Shown in pieces: positions 37,062 to 45,522 of a stretch of DNA of 64,000 bases. The stretch is from contig CAISLN010000106.1 in the NCBI GenBank assembly GCA_903886275.1, forward strand, positions 1 through 64,000, read 5' to 3'. The translations under genes were made by a program, and so were the position numbers. Under the pieces are notes generated by a model. That model saw only the letters and a program-made list of their open reading frames with translations, searched no databases and was not told where the DNA came from. Source of the DNA: an uncultured beta proteobacterium (GTDB lineage Bacteria; Pseudomonadota; Gammaproteobacteria; Burkholderiales; Burkholderiaceae_C). Every line of letters starts with the position of its first letter. Positions within the stretch are counted from its first letter, which is position 1.

Positions 37062-37329
37062 CGGCTGCTGCGATTTCGTGGCGGTCGGCTGCAGCAAACA
37101 GGTCCTGTGCGAAATGGGGGTCTTGCGCCTGAATGTCGGCGGCGTAGCTGCGCAGCGCTTCGGCTTCTTCAAAGGCGGTCAGCACAGGGGTTTGCACGGC
37201 AGCGGGGGACAGGACCTTGCGCAGCAGGGCCGAGGCCAGGTGCTGGAAAGCGATGGCCACTTCGGCTAAAGCGGCGCCGATGCTGCTGCGAGCGGGCAGG
37301 GTATTGAGGTTGATTGCTGAACTGGTCAT
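37039..37329 (-). CDS. Small hypothetical protein antisense to the end of cusA
   Basis: 96 residues of unknown family, Ala-rich and mostly helical, with a C-terminal His/Asp/Glu stretch (DIQAQDPHFAQDLFAAADRH). It is supported as a gene by a near-perfect Shine-Dalgarno (ACAGGAGG, seven bases before the ATG) and a TATACT at 37371-37366. A pair of palindromic boxes lies just upstream. Its 3' end overlaps the last 23 bases of cusA on the opposite strand. There is no signal peptide, so it is probably cytoplasmic. A copper link is only positional. Confidence 0.65.
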   Translation of the reverse strand: MTSSAINLNTLPARSSIGAALAEVAIAFQHLASALLRKVLSPAAVQTPVLTAFEEAEALRSYAADIQAQDPHFAQDLFAAADRHEIAAAAKAAATA

Positions 37330-37370
37330 GAGATCCTCCTGTAAAGTGTGATCATGTTGCAGTGCAGTAT

Positions 37371-37406
37371 AGGGTAAACCCTTGACTTGTTCCTAGGGTT
37401 TACCCT
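37371..37406. promoter_or_regulatory. Paired 12-bp palindromic boxes (AGGGTWWACCCT)
   Basis: AGGGTAAACCCT at 37371-37382 and AGGGTTTACCCT at 37395-37406 are each palindromes with 5-bp arms, and together form a larger inverted repeat. Their centres are 24 bases apart, just over two helical turns. The first box abuts the TATACT that would serve as -10 for the 37329 gene. This is a strong operator candidate; the regulator is unknown. Confidence 0.55.
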
Positions 37407-37463
37407 GGTATCCCCACTTCGGTAGGGGATTGGGTTGTAAGTTTGCAACAAGCAATGGCGTGC

Positions 37464-38672
37464 CTAAAGCCGGTCGCGCTGGGCCAGGCTGGGAAACAGT
37501 TTGAGCCAGGCCGCTGCCACCAGCACGGTGCCAATGCCGCCTGACACCACCGACACCACCGGTCCCCAGAGCGCGGCCACCGTGCCCGATTCAAACTCGC
37601 CGAGCTGGTTGGAGGCGCCTATGAAAATGGAGTTGACGGCCGACACCCGTCCGCGCATTTCGTCCGGCGTTTCCAGTTGCACCAGGGTCGAGCGCATCAC
37701 CATGCTGATGCTGTCGGCGGCACCGGTGACCACCAGCGCCAGTAGTGACAGGGCAAAGTTGCGTGACAGACCAAACACCACTGTGGCCAGACCAAACACC
37801 GCCACCGCCAGCAGCAGCTTGTGCCCGACCCGGCGTTTGAGCGGCCAACGCACCAGCACCAGCGACATGGCAAGCGCACCCACGGCCGGTGCGGCGCGCA
37901 GCAGGCCCAAGCCCACCGGCCCGGTCTGCAGCAGATCGCGCGCAAAAATCGGCAGCAGTGCCGTGGCTCCGCCCAGCAGCACGGCAAACAGGTCCAGTGT
38001 GGTGGCGCCCAGCACCACCTTGCGCCGCCAGACAAAGGCCACGCCGGCTAGCACGCTGCTCCAGCTCGCTGCGGCCAACGCGGTCTTGTGGTGGTAGCTA
38101 ATGGTCAGCGCCAGGCCGGCCGCCAGCAGCAGCAGGCCCATGCAGCTGGCATAGACGGTGGCCGGTCCCAAGGTGTAGAGCAGGCCGCCCAGGGCGGGGC
38201 CGCAAATGATGGCGGCCTGCATGGCGCTGGTGCTGAGGGTCACGGCGCGCTGCAACAGCACGGTGGGCACCAACTGGGGAATGATCGCCTGCTGCGCTGG
38301 CATTTGAAAGGCGCGCGCCATGCCCAACAACACCGAGATCGCCAGAATCAGTTCGCGTGTGGCAAGGCCTGTGTACAGGGCGCCCAGCAGCAGCATGGCT
38401 GTTAAGGCCTGAATGCCCATGCTGGCGGCAAAAATGCGTCCCCGGTGCAGGCGGTCGGCCAGATGGCCCGCAGGCAGCGTCAGCAGCAGGGCCGGCACGA
38501 ACTGAAACAGTCCCACCAGGCCCAGGTCCCAGGCGCTCGACGTGATGTCGTACATATGCCAGGCCAGAGCCACCATGAGCATCTGGTTGGCCGTGGTGCC
38601 GCACAGGCGCGCCAGCCAGAAGCGCACGAAGGCACGGTGCGAAAAAAGATGGGAAAGGCTGTCGCCCGGCAT
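37464..38672 (-). CDS. MFS transporter, EntS/MFS_3-like
   Basis: 402-residue integral membrane protein with about 12 helices. AFVRFWLARLCGTTANQMLM and GLVGLFQFVPALLLTLPAGH, followed by LADRLHRGRIF, resemble the EntS/MFS_3 exporters. Internal RSTLVQLETPDEMRGRVSAV is also a typical MFS_3 segment. It is transcribed away from the suhB-like gene side and ends 58 bases from the palindromic boxes. Substrate unknown; family members export siderophores or drugs. Confidence 0.85.
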   Translation of the reverse strand: MPGDSLSHLFSHRAFVRFWLARLCGTTANQMLMVALAWHMYDITSSAWDLGLVGLFQFVPALLLTLPAGHLADRLHRGRIFAASMGIQALTAMLLLGALYTGLATRELILAISVLLGMARAFQMPAQQAIIPQLVPTVLLQRAVTLSTSAMQAAIICGPALGGLLYTLGPATVYASCMGLLLLAAGLALTISYHHKTALAAASWSSVLAGVAFVWRRKVVLGATTLDLFAVLLGGATALLPIFARDLLQTGPVGLGLLRAAPAVGALAMSLVLVRWPLKRRVGHKLLLAVAVFGLATVVFGLSRNFALSLLALVVTGAADSISMVMRSTLVQLETPDEMRGRVSAVNSIFIGASNQLGEFESGTVAALWGPVVSVVSGGIGTVLVAAAWLKLFPSLAQRDRL

Positions 38673-38691
38673 CGCGTGGCAGCCTGCCGCT

Positions 38692-39675
38692 TTAGAGGGG
38701 AGCTGCGTCTACCAGCGGTGCGGAGTCGGTCGGAACAGCGGAGTCAGTCAGCGTTGCGGGCTCGCTCACAGCGGCGACAGCCGGGCTGGTCTCTGGCAGA
38801 TTCTTGGGGGCGCTGCGGCTGGCGCGGGTCAAGGTGCTCTGGCGCACTGCGGCCTTGTCGCCGGCGCTTGCGAACTTGCTGTACTTGTCCAGAATGCCGA
38901 CCAACTGGCCATAGACGCGGGGGTTGCCGGCCATGCATTCCTGCTGGTCCAGAAAGTCCGCTTCGCCCGAGAAGTTGCCCACCAGGCCACCGGCCTCTTG
39001 CACCAGCAGCGAGCCGGCCGCCACATCCCAGGGCTGCAGGCCCTTCTCGAAAAAAGCGTCGGTAAAGCCGGCCGCCACATAGGCCAGGTCGAGTGCGGCG
39101 GCACCCGGGCGGCGCACTCCGGCGGTGCGGCGCATGACTTCGCCCATCATCACCAGGTACTGGTCGAAGTCGTCGCCTTCGCGGTAGGGAAAGCCGGTGG
39201 AGATCAGCGACTCTTTGAGCTGTGTGCGCTTGGATACGCGCAGGCGGCGGTCGTTCAGATAAGCGCCACGGCCCTTGGTGGCGGTGAACAGGTCGTTGCG
39301 GCTGGGGTCAAACACCACGGCCTGTTCGATCTTGCCGCGCACGGCCAGTGCAATGCTGACGCAGTAAATGGGCAGGCCATGGATGAAGTTGGTGGTGCCG
39401 TCCAGGGGATCGATGATCCAGACGCATTCGGCATTTTGGGCACCGAATTCGGTGCCGGACTCTTCGGCCCAAATGCCGTGGTCGGGGTAGGCCTGGAGCA
39501 GGGTTTCTATGATCACTTTCTCTGCGGCATGGTCCACTTCGGTGACAAAGTCGTTGGCCTTTTTTTGGCTGACGCGAACGGATTCGATATCCAATGCGGC
39601 GCGGTTGATGAGGGAGCCGGCGGCACGGGCAGCTTTAACAGCCACGTTGACCATGGGGTGCAGATTGAGCGACAT
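38692..39675 (-). CDS. suhB: Inositol monophosphatase family protein (SuhB-like) with extra C-terminal tail
   Basis: 327 residues. The metal-binding motifs are in order: EESG near residue 70, [15 protein letters not shown], and the C-terminal [18 protein letters not shown]. Family proteins hydrolyse inositol-1-phosphate; bacterial SuhB also joins rRNA antitermination complexes. The start at 39675 ([20 protein letters not shown]) is family-like. The last 60 or so residues are a low-complexity Ser/Ala/Pro/Thr tail ([20 protein letters not shown]) beyond the usual 265-270 residues. It is divergent from trmJ with about 80 bases between. Confidence 0.9.
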   Translation of the reverse strand: MSLNLHPMVNVAVKAARAAGSLINRAALDIESVRVSQKKANDFVTEVDHAAEKVIIETLLQAYPDHGIWAEESGTEFGAQNAECVWIIDPLDGTTNFIHGLPIYCVSIALAVRGKIEQAVVFDPSRNDLFTATKGRGAYLNDRRLRVSKRTQLKESLISTGFPYREGDDFDQYLVMMGEVMRRTAGVRRPGAAALDLAYVAAGFTDAFFEKGLQPWDVAAGSLLVQEAGGLVGNFSGEADFLDQQECMAGNPRVYGQLVGILDKYSKFASAGDKAAVRQSTLTRASRSAPKNLPETSPAVAAVSEPATLTDSAVPTDSAPLVDAAPL

Positions 39676-39754
39676 AGATTGTGGGGGGAAGAGCGGGAGG
39701 GGTATGCCAACCCGGCGATGCGGGCGGCGACAATAGCGTATTTTACCGGTTTCC

Positions 39755-40579
39755 ATGCAGACACGTTTTATCCTCATTCACACCAGTCACGCCGGCAATG
39801 TGGGCGCCGCTGCCCGCGCCATGAAAACCATGGGCTTTGATGACCTGGTGCTGGTCGCTCCACGCTGGGCCAATGTGCTGCGCCGGGAAGAAACCATCCA
39901 GCGCGCCAGCGGTGCGCTGGATGTGCTGGAGAAATGCCGCATCGTCGATACCCTGGACGAGGCTTTGGAGGGCATGACGCACCTGTGCGCCACCGCCATG
40001 ACACCGCGCGACTTTGGCCCACCCACCACCACGCCGCGCGAACACTTTGCGCAGCTGGTGGCCGGCCTGCAGGCGCCAGGCGGTGAGGCCGGTGTGGCGT
40101 CCGCAGAACAAACCGGCGTGGCCTTTTTGTTTGGCTCCGAGCGCTTTGGCATGCGCAACGAAGACGTCTACCGCTGCCACGCCTGCCTGTCGATTCCCAG
40201 CAATCCACAGTTTGGCTCGCTCAATATCGGCGCGGCCCTGCAGGTCATCGCCTACGACTGGCGCCTGGCCCTGGGCGGCTTTGTGGATGCGCCACCGTTG
40301 CCGCAACCCACGGGCAAGCTGGCCGATGCGGCCCAGGTCAGCGGCATGCTGACGCATCTGGAGCAGGCCTTGGTGGCGCTGGAGTTTTTGGACCCTGGCG
40401 CGCCCAAGAAGCTGATGCCGCGCCTCAACGCGCTCTTCAATCGGGCGGCCGTGACGCAGGAAGAAATCCACATCCTGCGCGGCATTGCCAAGTCCATCCT
40501 GCAGTTGCGCCCGGCCAAGCCCACCTCGCCAGAGTTGGCAAATGCCGCGCCGGTGCAGTTGCCTCCGTCCAACGGCTAG
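39755..40579 (+). CDS. trmJ: tRNA (cytidine/uridine-2'-O-)-methyltransferase TrmJ
   Basis: 274 residues, SPOUT fold. [20 protein letters not shown] is the TrmJ N-terminal motif 1, [20 protein letters not shown] is motif 2, and [20 protein letters not shown] is motif 3 of the SAM-binding knot. It methylates the ribose at position 32 of several tRNAs. A C-terminal helical extension (about 175-265) is normal. It lies ten bases upstream of cysE and is probably co-transcribed with it. Confidence 0.93.
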   Translation: MQTRFILIHTSHAGNVGAAARAMKTMGFDDLVLVAPRWANVLRREETIQRASGALDVLEKCRIVDTLDEALEGMTHLCATAMTPRDFGPPTTTPREHFAQLVAGLQAPGGEAGVASAEQTGVAFLFGSERFGMRNEDVYRCHACLSIPSNPQFGSLNIGAALQVIAYDWRLALGGFVDAPPLPQPTGKLADAAQVSGMLTHLEQALVALEFLDPGAPKKLMPRLNALFNRAAVTQEEIHILRGIAKSILQLRPAKPTSPELANAAPVQLPPSNG

Positions 40580-40589
40580 ACTGTGATGC

Positions 40590-41366
40590 ATGTTTAACCG
40601 CCTACGCTCCGACATCCAATGCATTCTTGACCGCGACCCGGCCGCGCGCAGCCGCTGGGAGGTGCTGACCTGCTATCCCGGTCTGCATGCGGTGATGCTG
40701 CACCGCCCGGCGCATTGGTGCTGGAGCCATGGCCTCTTGTGGCTGGGCCGCTTTATCTCGCACCTGGCGCGCTTTGCCACCGGCATTGAAATCCACCCCG
40801 GCGCCAAGATCGGCAACCGCGTTTTCTTTGACCATGCCATGGGCACGGTGGTGGGCGAGACCGCCGAGATCGGCGACGGCTGCACCATTTACCAGGGCGT
40901 GACCCTGGGAGGCACCTCGCTCTACAAGGGGGCCAAGCGCCATCCCACGTTGGGGCGCGATGTGGTGGTGAGCGCAGGGGCCAAGGTGCTGGGTGGTTTT
41001 GTGGTGGGCGACGGCGCCAAGATTGGCAGCAATGCGGTGGTCATCAAGCCGGTGCCCGCGGGTGCGACTGCGGTGGGCATTCCGGCGCGCATCCTGCAAA
41101 GCAAGGCCGGAGAGAGCGCCGACGTGGCCTCACCGGGCAGCAGCTTTTCAGCCTATGGCATCACCAAGGAAGACGATCCACTGAGCCAGGCCCTGCATAG
41201 TCTGGTCAGCAGTGCGGCCTCGCAGGACCACCAAATTGCGCTGCTGTGGAAGGCCATAGAGACCCTGTCGGCCGCTCGCCCTGTGAAGGGCGACTGCCTG
41301 CCAGCAGACGCTGCGCGCACCGAATGCTTTGAGGCTGAGAAGCTCAACCAGCTACTGGGCGAATAA
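40590..41366 (+). CDS. cysE: Serine O-acetyltransferase
   Basis: 258 residues. The N-terminal helical part starts [20 protein letters not shown]. The left-handed beta-helix hexapeptide repeats follow, with [40 protein letters not shown] and AKRHPTLG. It makes O-acetylserine from serine and acetyl-CoA, the first step to cysteine. The C-terminal tail ends without a typical short CysE C-terminus, so feedback control and cysteine-synthase binding could differ. It follows trmJ closely, an arrangement common in this bacterial group. Confidence 0.93.
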   Translation: MFNRLRSDIQCILDRDPAARSRWEVLTCYPGLHAVMLHRPAHWCWSHGLLWLGRFISHLARFATGIEIHPGAKIGNRVFFDHAMGTVVGETAEIGDGCTIYQGVTLGGTSLYKGAKRHPTLGRDVVVSAGAKVLGGFVVGDGAKIGSNAVVIKPVPAGATAVGIPARILQSKAGESADVASPGSSFSAYGITKEDDPLSQALHSLVSSAASQDHQIALLWKAIETLSAARPVKGDCLPADAARTECFEAEKLNQLLGE

Positions 41367-41380
41367 GAAACGCAGGCGCT

Positions 41381-41989
41381 TCAGGCGGGGCGTGGCGGGC
41401 GGATGGCCGTCTTGGGCCTGAAGGCCTTGCAGACGCTGTCCACGGTTTCCAGATAGGGTCCACCAATCAGGTCTATGCAATAGGGCACGGCGGCAAAAAT
41501 GCCGGGCACCTTGGACTGGCCTTGCGCGTCCTTCAGGCCTTCCAGCGTCTCGGCAATCGCCCTCGGTTGACCCGGCAGGTTGATGACCAGGGTCTGCGCG
41601 CGGATGACTGCGACCTGTCGTGACAGGATGGCGGTGGGCACAAACTCCAGGCTGATGCGGCGCATCTGCTCGCCAAAGCCCGGCATCTCCTTGTCGGCAA
41701 TGGCCAAGGTCGCTTCAGGTGTGACATCGCGCAGGGCAGGGCCGGTGCCGCCCGTGGTCAGCACCAGGGCACAACCGGCATCCACCAGCTCCACCAGGGT
41801 CTTGCTGATGCCGTCTTGCTCATCCGGTATCAGGCGCGCTTCAAAGGTAATGGGGTTTTGCAGCGCGCTTGTGAGCCAGTCTTGCAGCGCGGGCAGGCCC
41901 TTGTCTTCATAGACGCCGCTGGAGGCGCGGTCGCTGATCGACACAATGCCGATCTTCACCGTGTCATGCGGGCCCTGTGCTTCGCTCAT
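41381..41989 (-). CDS. mog: Molybdopterin adenylyltransferase Mog
   Basis: 202 residues. KIGIVSISDRASSGVYEDKG, TTGGTGPALRDVTPEATLAI and INLPGQPRAIAETLEGL are MogA/MoaB motifs. Mog adenylates molybdopterin with ATP before MoeA inserts molybdate. It sits apart from the moeA-mobA-moaA operon at 51550-54651. It is probably co-transcribed with darP, 37 bases upstream on the same strand, and is convergent with cysE. Confidence 0.93.
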   Translation of the reverse strand: MSEAQGPHDTVKIGIVSISDRASSGVYEDKGLPALQDWLTSALQNPITFEARLIPDEQDGISKTLVELVDAGCALVLTTGGTGPALRDVTPEATLAIADKEMPGFGEQMRRISLEFVPTAILSRQVAVIRAQTLVINLPGQPRAIAETLEGLKDAQGQSKVPGIFAAVPYCIDLIGGPYLETVDSVCKAFRPKTAIRPPRPA

Positions 41990-42000
41990 GTGGTCATCCG

Positions 42001-42024
42001 TTCAGTCATCGATTCAGTCATCGA
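42001..42024. repeat. Two 12-bp tandem units between darP and mog
   Basis: TTCAGTCATCGA is present at 42001-42012 and 42013-42024, with a partial third unit running into the darP stop and a degenerate one upstream. It probably arose by slippage in the 36-bp spacer. Confidence 0.8.
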
Positions 42025-42025
42025 T

Positions 42026-42685
42026 TCAGGCGTCTGTGCCGCCATAGCCTTCGCCATCCTGCAGGCTGGGTTCGGGTTGCTCAAGGGCTGCGGTGAGTGC
42101 TTCGCGCACCAACTGAAAGATGTCGCGGTAGGCGCGGCCATGGCGCGCGGCCAGGCCTGGCTTCTCGGGCTTGGCGTCCTTGCGTGCCTGGCGCACCAGG
42201 GCGCGCAGATTCTGGCTGTCGGTGCTGGGGCACAGCGTCATCCACTCGCCCATAGCATCTTCGTCTGCAATCAAGCGGTCGCGCCACTGTTCTGCCTGGT
42301 GCAAGACCAAGTTGTTCTCTGCCGAAGGCCTGTGCTGCTCTTCGAGCGCGGCACGAATCTCGTCGTGCTTGCTGTCTTCGAGCTTGCGCATGAGCTTGCC
42401 GATGAATTGCATCTGGCGGCGTATGCCTTCGAAATTGGTGATGCGTTTGCACTCTGCCACCGCATCCACCAACTTCTCTGGCAGGTCCAGGCGGGTTATG
42501 AAATCGGCGCGCAGGGTGAGTAAATCTTCACCGAGTTTTTGCAGCTCGGTGCTTTCGCGTTTGAGGTCGGTACGGGTGGGCTCATCGGTGCCCTTGAGTT
42601 CGCGCTTGTACTCCAGATCGAGCGCGCTGCCTTCGGCAACGAACTGTCCTCTGACGTAATAGCCTTTTTTTAGTTTGCGTGACAT
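42026..42685 (-). CDS. darP: Ribosome-associated protein DarP/YjgA (DUF615)
   Basis: 219 residues, helical and highly charged. MSRKLKKGYYVRGQFV is unusual at the start, but RESTELQKLGEDLLTLR, ITNFEGIRRQMQFIGKLMRK and the C-terminal LFQLVR-like helix match DUF615. The protein binds the large ribosomal subunit late in assembly. The ATG at 42685 is used; the frame could begin two codons earlier at a TTG. It is divergent from pmbA with a 23-bp spacer, a conserved pairing. Confidence 0.9.
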   Translation of the reverse strand: MSRKLKKGYYVRGQFVAEGSALDLEYKRELKGTDEPTRTDLKRESTELQKLGEDLLTLRADFITRLDLPEKLVDAVAECKRITNFEGIRRQMQFIGKLMRKLEDSKHDEIRAALEEQHRPSAENNLVLHQAEQWRDRLIADEDAMGEWMTLCPSTDSQNLRALVRQARKDAKPEKPGLAARHGRAYRDIFQLVREALTAALEQPEPSLQDGEGYGGTDA

Positions 42686-42708
42686 AGCCAAGTATCATAG
42701 CCGTCGCC

Positions 42709-44154
42709 ATGAAGAAACTTATCCCCTCCGCACAAGTCCCCCTTTCCAAGCCAACAACAGCTGCCAATAAAGCGGCAAACCAGGCGGCCAAGCCGTCCGA
42801 TAGCGGCTTTGCTTACACCCTGCCATTCTTTGAGTCGCTGGTGGACCTGGCCCTGGCCGAGGCCAAGCAGGCCGGTGCCACCGATGCCGGTGCCGAGGTG
42901 TCCGAGGGCTGCGGCCTGAGCGTCTCGGTGCGCAATGGCGAGTTGGAAAATGTGGAGCGCAACCGCGACAAGTCGCTGGGCGTGACGGTCTATGTGGGCC
43001 AGCGCCGCGGCAATGCCAGCACCTCCGACTTCTCTCCCGCTGCCATCAAGCAGACCGTGCGTGCGGCATATGACATAGCGCGTTTTACCGCCGAAGATCT
43101 GTTTGCCAGACTGCCCGATGAGGAAGATATCTCGCCGGTCTCTGACCGCACGCGTGGGCTCGACCTGTTTCACCCCTGGGCCGTGACCAGCGAGCAGGCG
43201 GCGCAATTGGCGCTGGAATGCGAGGCCGCTGCCCTGTCAGTGGACAAGCGCATTACCAATAGCGAAGGCGCTGCCGTGTCGGCGCAGCAGTCGCAATTTT
43301 TCAGTGCCCACACCCATGGTTTCAGGGGCGGCTATGCCACCTCGCGCCATTCGCTGTCGGTCTCGCCCATCGCCGGCAAGGGCGACAATATGCAACGCGA
43401 CGGTTGGTACAGCTCTCAGCGCAAGTCCGACGAGTTGGCCTCGGCCCAAGCGGTGGGTCGCTACGCCGCCGAGCGGGCCTTGAGCCGCCTGAAGTCGCGC
43501 AAGATTTCAACCCGTGAATGCCCGGTGCTGTTTGAGTCGCCGCTGGCGGCCGGTCTGCTGGGCACTTTTGTGCAGGCTGTAAGCGGTGGTGCGCTGTACC
43601 GCAAGAGCAGTTTTTTGCTCGACAGCATGGGCAAGATGGTGTTCCCTAAGCACATGGATATTTCCGAAGACCCCTTTGTCATGGGCGGCAAGGGCAGCTC
43701 GCCATTCGACGACGAAGGCGTGCGCGTGCAGGCCCGCCAAGTGCTGGAGGCAGGGAGAGTGCGCGGCTATTTCCTCAGCAGCTATTCGGCGCGCAAGCTG
43801 GGCATGCGTACCACCGGCAATGCCGGCGGCTCGCACAACCTGACGTTTACCTCGCGCCTGACGCTGCCCGGCGACGATCTCGATGCCATGCTGCAGCGCC
43901 TGGGAACCGGCCTGTTTGTGACCGAGCTGATGGGCCAAGGCGTGAACTATGTGACCGGCGATTATTCGCGCGGTGCCAGTGGCTTTTGGGTGGAGAAGGG
44001 CCGCATCAAGTACCCGGTGCATGAGATCACCATTGCCGGCAACATGAAGGCCATGTTCAAGGGGATTGTTGCTGTCGGGGCTGACACCTACAACTACGGC
44101 GCCAAGACGGTGGGATCCATCTTGATCGACAAGATGAAGATTGCCGGGAGCTGA
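42709..44154 (+). CDS. pmbA: Metalloprotease subunit PmbA/TldE
   Basis: 481 residues of the U62 family. GCGLSVSVRNGELENVERNR, VTVYVGQRRGNASTSDFS, RYAAERALSRLKSRKISTRE, FVTELMGQGVNYVTGDYSRG and HEITIAGNMKAMFKGI are family blocks. TldD/TldE cleave unfolded or antitoxin-type peptides and process microcins and RiPP precursors. TldE itself lacks the zinc HExxxH site, and I see none here. The tldD partner is not in the window. Confidence 0.92.
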   Translation: MKKLIPSAQVPLSKPTTAANKAANQAAKPSDSGFAYTLPFFESLVDLALAEAKQAGATDAGAEVSEGCGLSVSVRNGELENVERNRDKSLGVTVYVGQRRGNASTSDFSPAAIKQTVRAAYDIARFTAEDLFARLPDEEDISPVSDRTRGLDLFHPWAVTSEQAAQLALECEAAALSVDKRITNSEGAAVSAQQSQFFSAHTHGFRGGYATSRHSLSVSPIAGKGDNMQRDGWYSSQRKSDELASAQAVGRYAAERALSRLKSRKISTRECPVLFESPLAAGLLGTFVQAVSGGALYRKSSFLLDSMGKMVFPKHMDISEDPFVMGGKGSSPFDDEGVRVQARQVLEAGRVRGYFLSSYSARKLGMRTTGNAGGSHNLTFTSRLTLPGDDLDAMLQRLGTGLFVTELMGQGVNYVTGDYSRGASGFWVEKGRIKYPVHEITIAGNMKAMFKGIVAVGADTYNYGAKTVGSILIDKMKIAGS

Positions 44155-44172
44155 TCGCTTGTTTTGAGGAAT

Positions 44173-44209
44173 GCTTTTTCCGGCGGGCACCCCGCAGGAA
44201 AAAGCATCA
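44173..44209. terminator. Long intergenic hairpin between pmbA and yqeY
   Basis: ATGCTTTTTCC followed by GCGGG pairs with CCCGC and GGAAAAAGCAT around a three-base loop, with a single mismatch in a 17-bp stem. It lies between two convergent genes. The T and A runs sit inside the stem, not after it, so terminator function is likely but not classical. Confidence 0.6.
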
Positions 44210-44234
44210 CACGAAAAACCAAACGTAAAAAAAC

Positions 44235-44681
44235 TTAGCCAGCGAGCGCCGTCTTCACGGCAGCCGACACCGTCCCCATCTCCGCCTTACCCGCCAAGCG
44301 CGTCTTCACCACGCCCATCACCTTGCCCATGTCGCCGGGACCCTTGGCACCCAACTCGGCAACAATGGCCTTCACCTCGGCCAGCACTTCATCGGCCGAC
44401 ATGCGCTGCGGCAGGTAGGCCTTGAGCACTTCGATTTCGGAAGCTTCCTTGTCGGCCAGATCCTGGCGCGCAGCCGATTCAAAGGCGGCGATCGAGTCCT
44501 TGCGCTGCTTGATCAGCTTGTCCACCAAGGCCACCACATCGATGTCGGTCAGCACGATGCGCTCGTCCACTTCGCGCTGCTTGCAAGCGGCCAGCAGCAG
44601 GCGGATGGTGCCCAGGCGCTCGCTGTCCTTGGCGCGCATGGCGTTCTTCATGTCTTCGGTGATTTGGTCTTTGAGGGACAT
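44235..44681 (-). CDS. yqeY: GatB/YqeY domain protein
   Basis: 148 residues. SLKDQITEDMKNAMRAKDSE, LRLLLAAC-like helix, KEASEIEVLKAYLPQRMSAD and PGDMGKVMGVV are YqeY signatures. It is related to the tRNA-binding tail domain of GatB, but its own role is unclear. It follows rpsU on the same strand, the usual arrangement, with a hairpin terminator between, so partial read-through is likely. Confidence 0.92.
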   Translation of the reverse strand: MSLKDQITEDMKNAMRAKDSERLGTIRLLLAACKQREVDERIVLTDIDVVALVDKLIKQRKDSIAAFESAARQDLADKEASEIEVLKAYLPQRMSADEVLAEVKAIVAELGAKGPGDMGKVMGVVKTRLAGKAEMGTVSAAVKTALAG

Positions 44682-44718
44682 AGCGTTTTCTCTGTGAAGG
44701 GTTTGGAGATTCAGAATG

Positions 44719-44757
44719 AAAAATGCCCGCCAGAGCGTCCCCAGGCGAGCATTTTTT
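44719..44757. terminator. Hairpin terminator between rpsU and yqeY
   Basis: AAAAATGC-CCGCC and GGCG-AGCATTTTTT pair over about 13 bp with one mismatch around a 12-base loop, with A and T runs on both sides. In the minus direction it should attenuate transcription leaving rpsU. A second dyad, CAGGCTCC and GGAGCCTG, lies at 44765-44782. Confidence 0.75.
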
Positions 44758-44833
44758 GGACCGACAGGCTCCTGGGAGCCTGCGGGCCGGAAGCCTGTAA
44801 AGGCCTCGTATATGAAGTTTCTTGAGCCGAAGC

Positions 44834-45046
44834 TTAGAACAGCTTCTTTGGCAATTGCATGCTGCGGATACGCTTGTAATTGCGCTTGACGGCGGCAGCC
44901 TTCTTGCGCTTGCGCTCTGCAGTGGGCTTCTCGTAAAACTCGCGTGCGCGCAGGTCAGTCAGCAGGCCCAGTTTTTCGATGGTGCGCTTGAAGCGACGCA
45001 GTGCTACGTCAAATGGTTCGTTTTCTTTTACGCGGATCGTTGTCAT
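44834..45046 (-). CDS. rpsU: 30S ribosomal protein S21
   Basis: 70 residues, the normal S21 length. [20 protein letters not shown] and [20 protein letters not shown] are diagnostic, with the very basic C-terminus [17 protein letters not shown]. The start is at 45046, since the frame upstream to 45112 is not S21-like. S21 binds near the 3' end of 16S rRNA and helps initiation. A possible promoter lies around 45176-45207 (TTGGAA and TATACT on the minus strand, with a long 20-base spacer). Confidence 0.96.
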   Translation of the reverse strand: MTTIRVKENEPFDVALRRFKRTIEKLGLLTDLRAREFYEKPTAERKRKKAAAVKRNYKRIRSMQLPKKLF

Positions 45047-45279
45047 TAATGAATGGATTCCAAATTGTGCTGAACAAGGGTCGCAGGGGAAGATCGGTGC
45101 CCCACGCGTCACGTTCAGCGATATTTTCCGTCTTAACTAGTATTGGCCGACGGAGAACTGCCAAATTAGCCCGCGAGTATAACCTTTCACGCTCTGGTTT
45201 TTTCCAATTTCGTTGGCATGGGGTATGGGTTCAGCATCTAGTTCGACATGCAATCGGGCCATACGTGTAGACTAACTGC

Positions 45280-45522
45280 ATGACGAGGATCACCATCGAC
45301 ACGCTCAAACTCAGCGACAAGCTGGAAAGCGCTGGTTTTAACCGCCAGCAGGCGGAGGCGGTTGTTCGCGCCATTGCAGAGGCGCAGGACGAATTAGTCA
45401 GCAAGAAAGACTTGGAAATAGCACTGGCGTCGATCAAGACCGACCTTGCCATCATGAAGTGGGGCATTGGGCTGGTCATCGCGGGCGTCGCCGCACAAAT
45501 TTTCAAGACATTTTTTGCGTAG
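45280..45522 (+). CDS. DUF1640-like small coiled-coil membrane protein
   Basis: 80 residues. TIDTLKLSDKLESAGFNRQQ and AEAVVRAIAEAQDELVSKKD resemble the N-terminal part of DUF1640/CCDC90 proteins, followed by a single C-terminal membrane helix (WGIGLVIAGVAAQIFKTFFA). Such genes are frequent and often multicopy in betaproteobacteria; their role is unknown. It converges on, and overlaps by 20 bases, the 3' end of the flavoprotein gene. Confidence 0.8.
   Translation: MTRITIDTLKLSDKLESAGFNRQQAEAVVRAIAEAQDELVSKKDLEIALASIKTDLAIMKWGIGLVIAGVAAQIFKTFFA

Noticed and set aside
45176..45207. A firm promoter call for rpsU
   Set aside because: TTGGAA and TATACT on the minus strand are 20 bases apart, too far for a confident sigma-70 promoter. 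It is mentioned only as a possibility.
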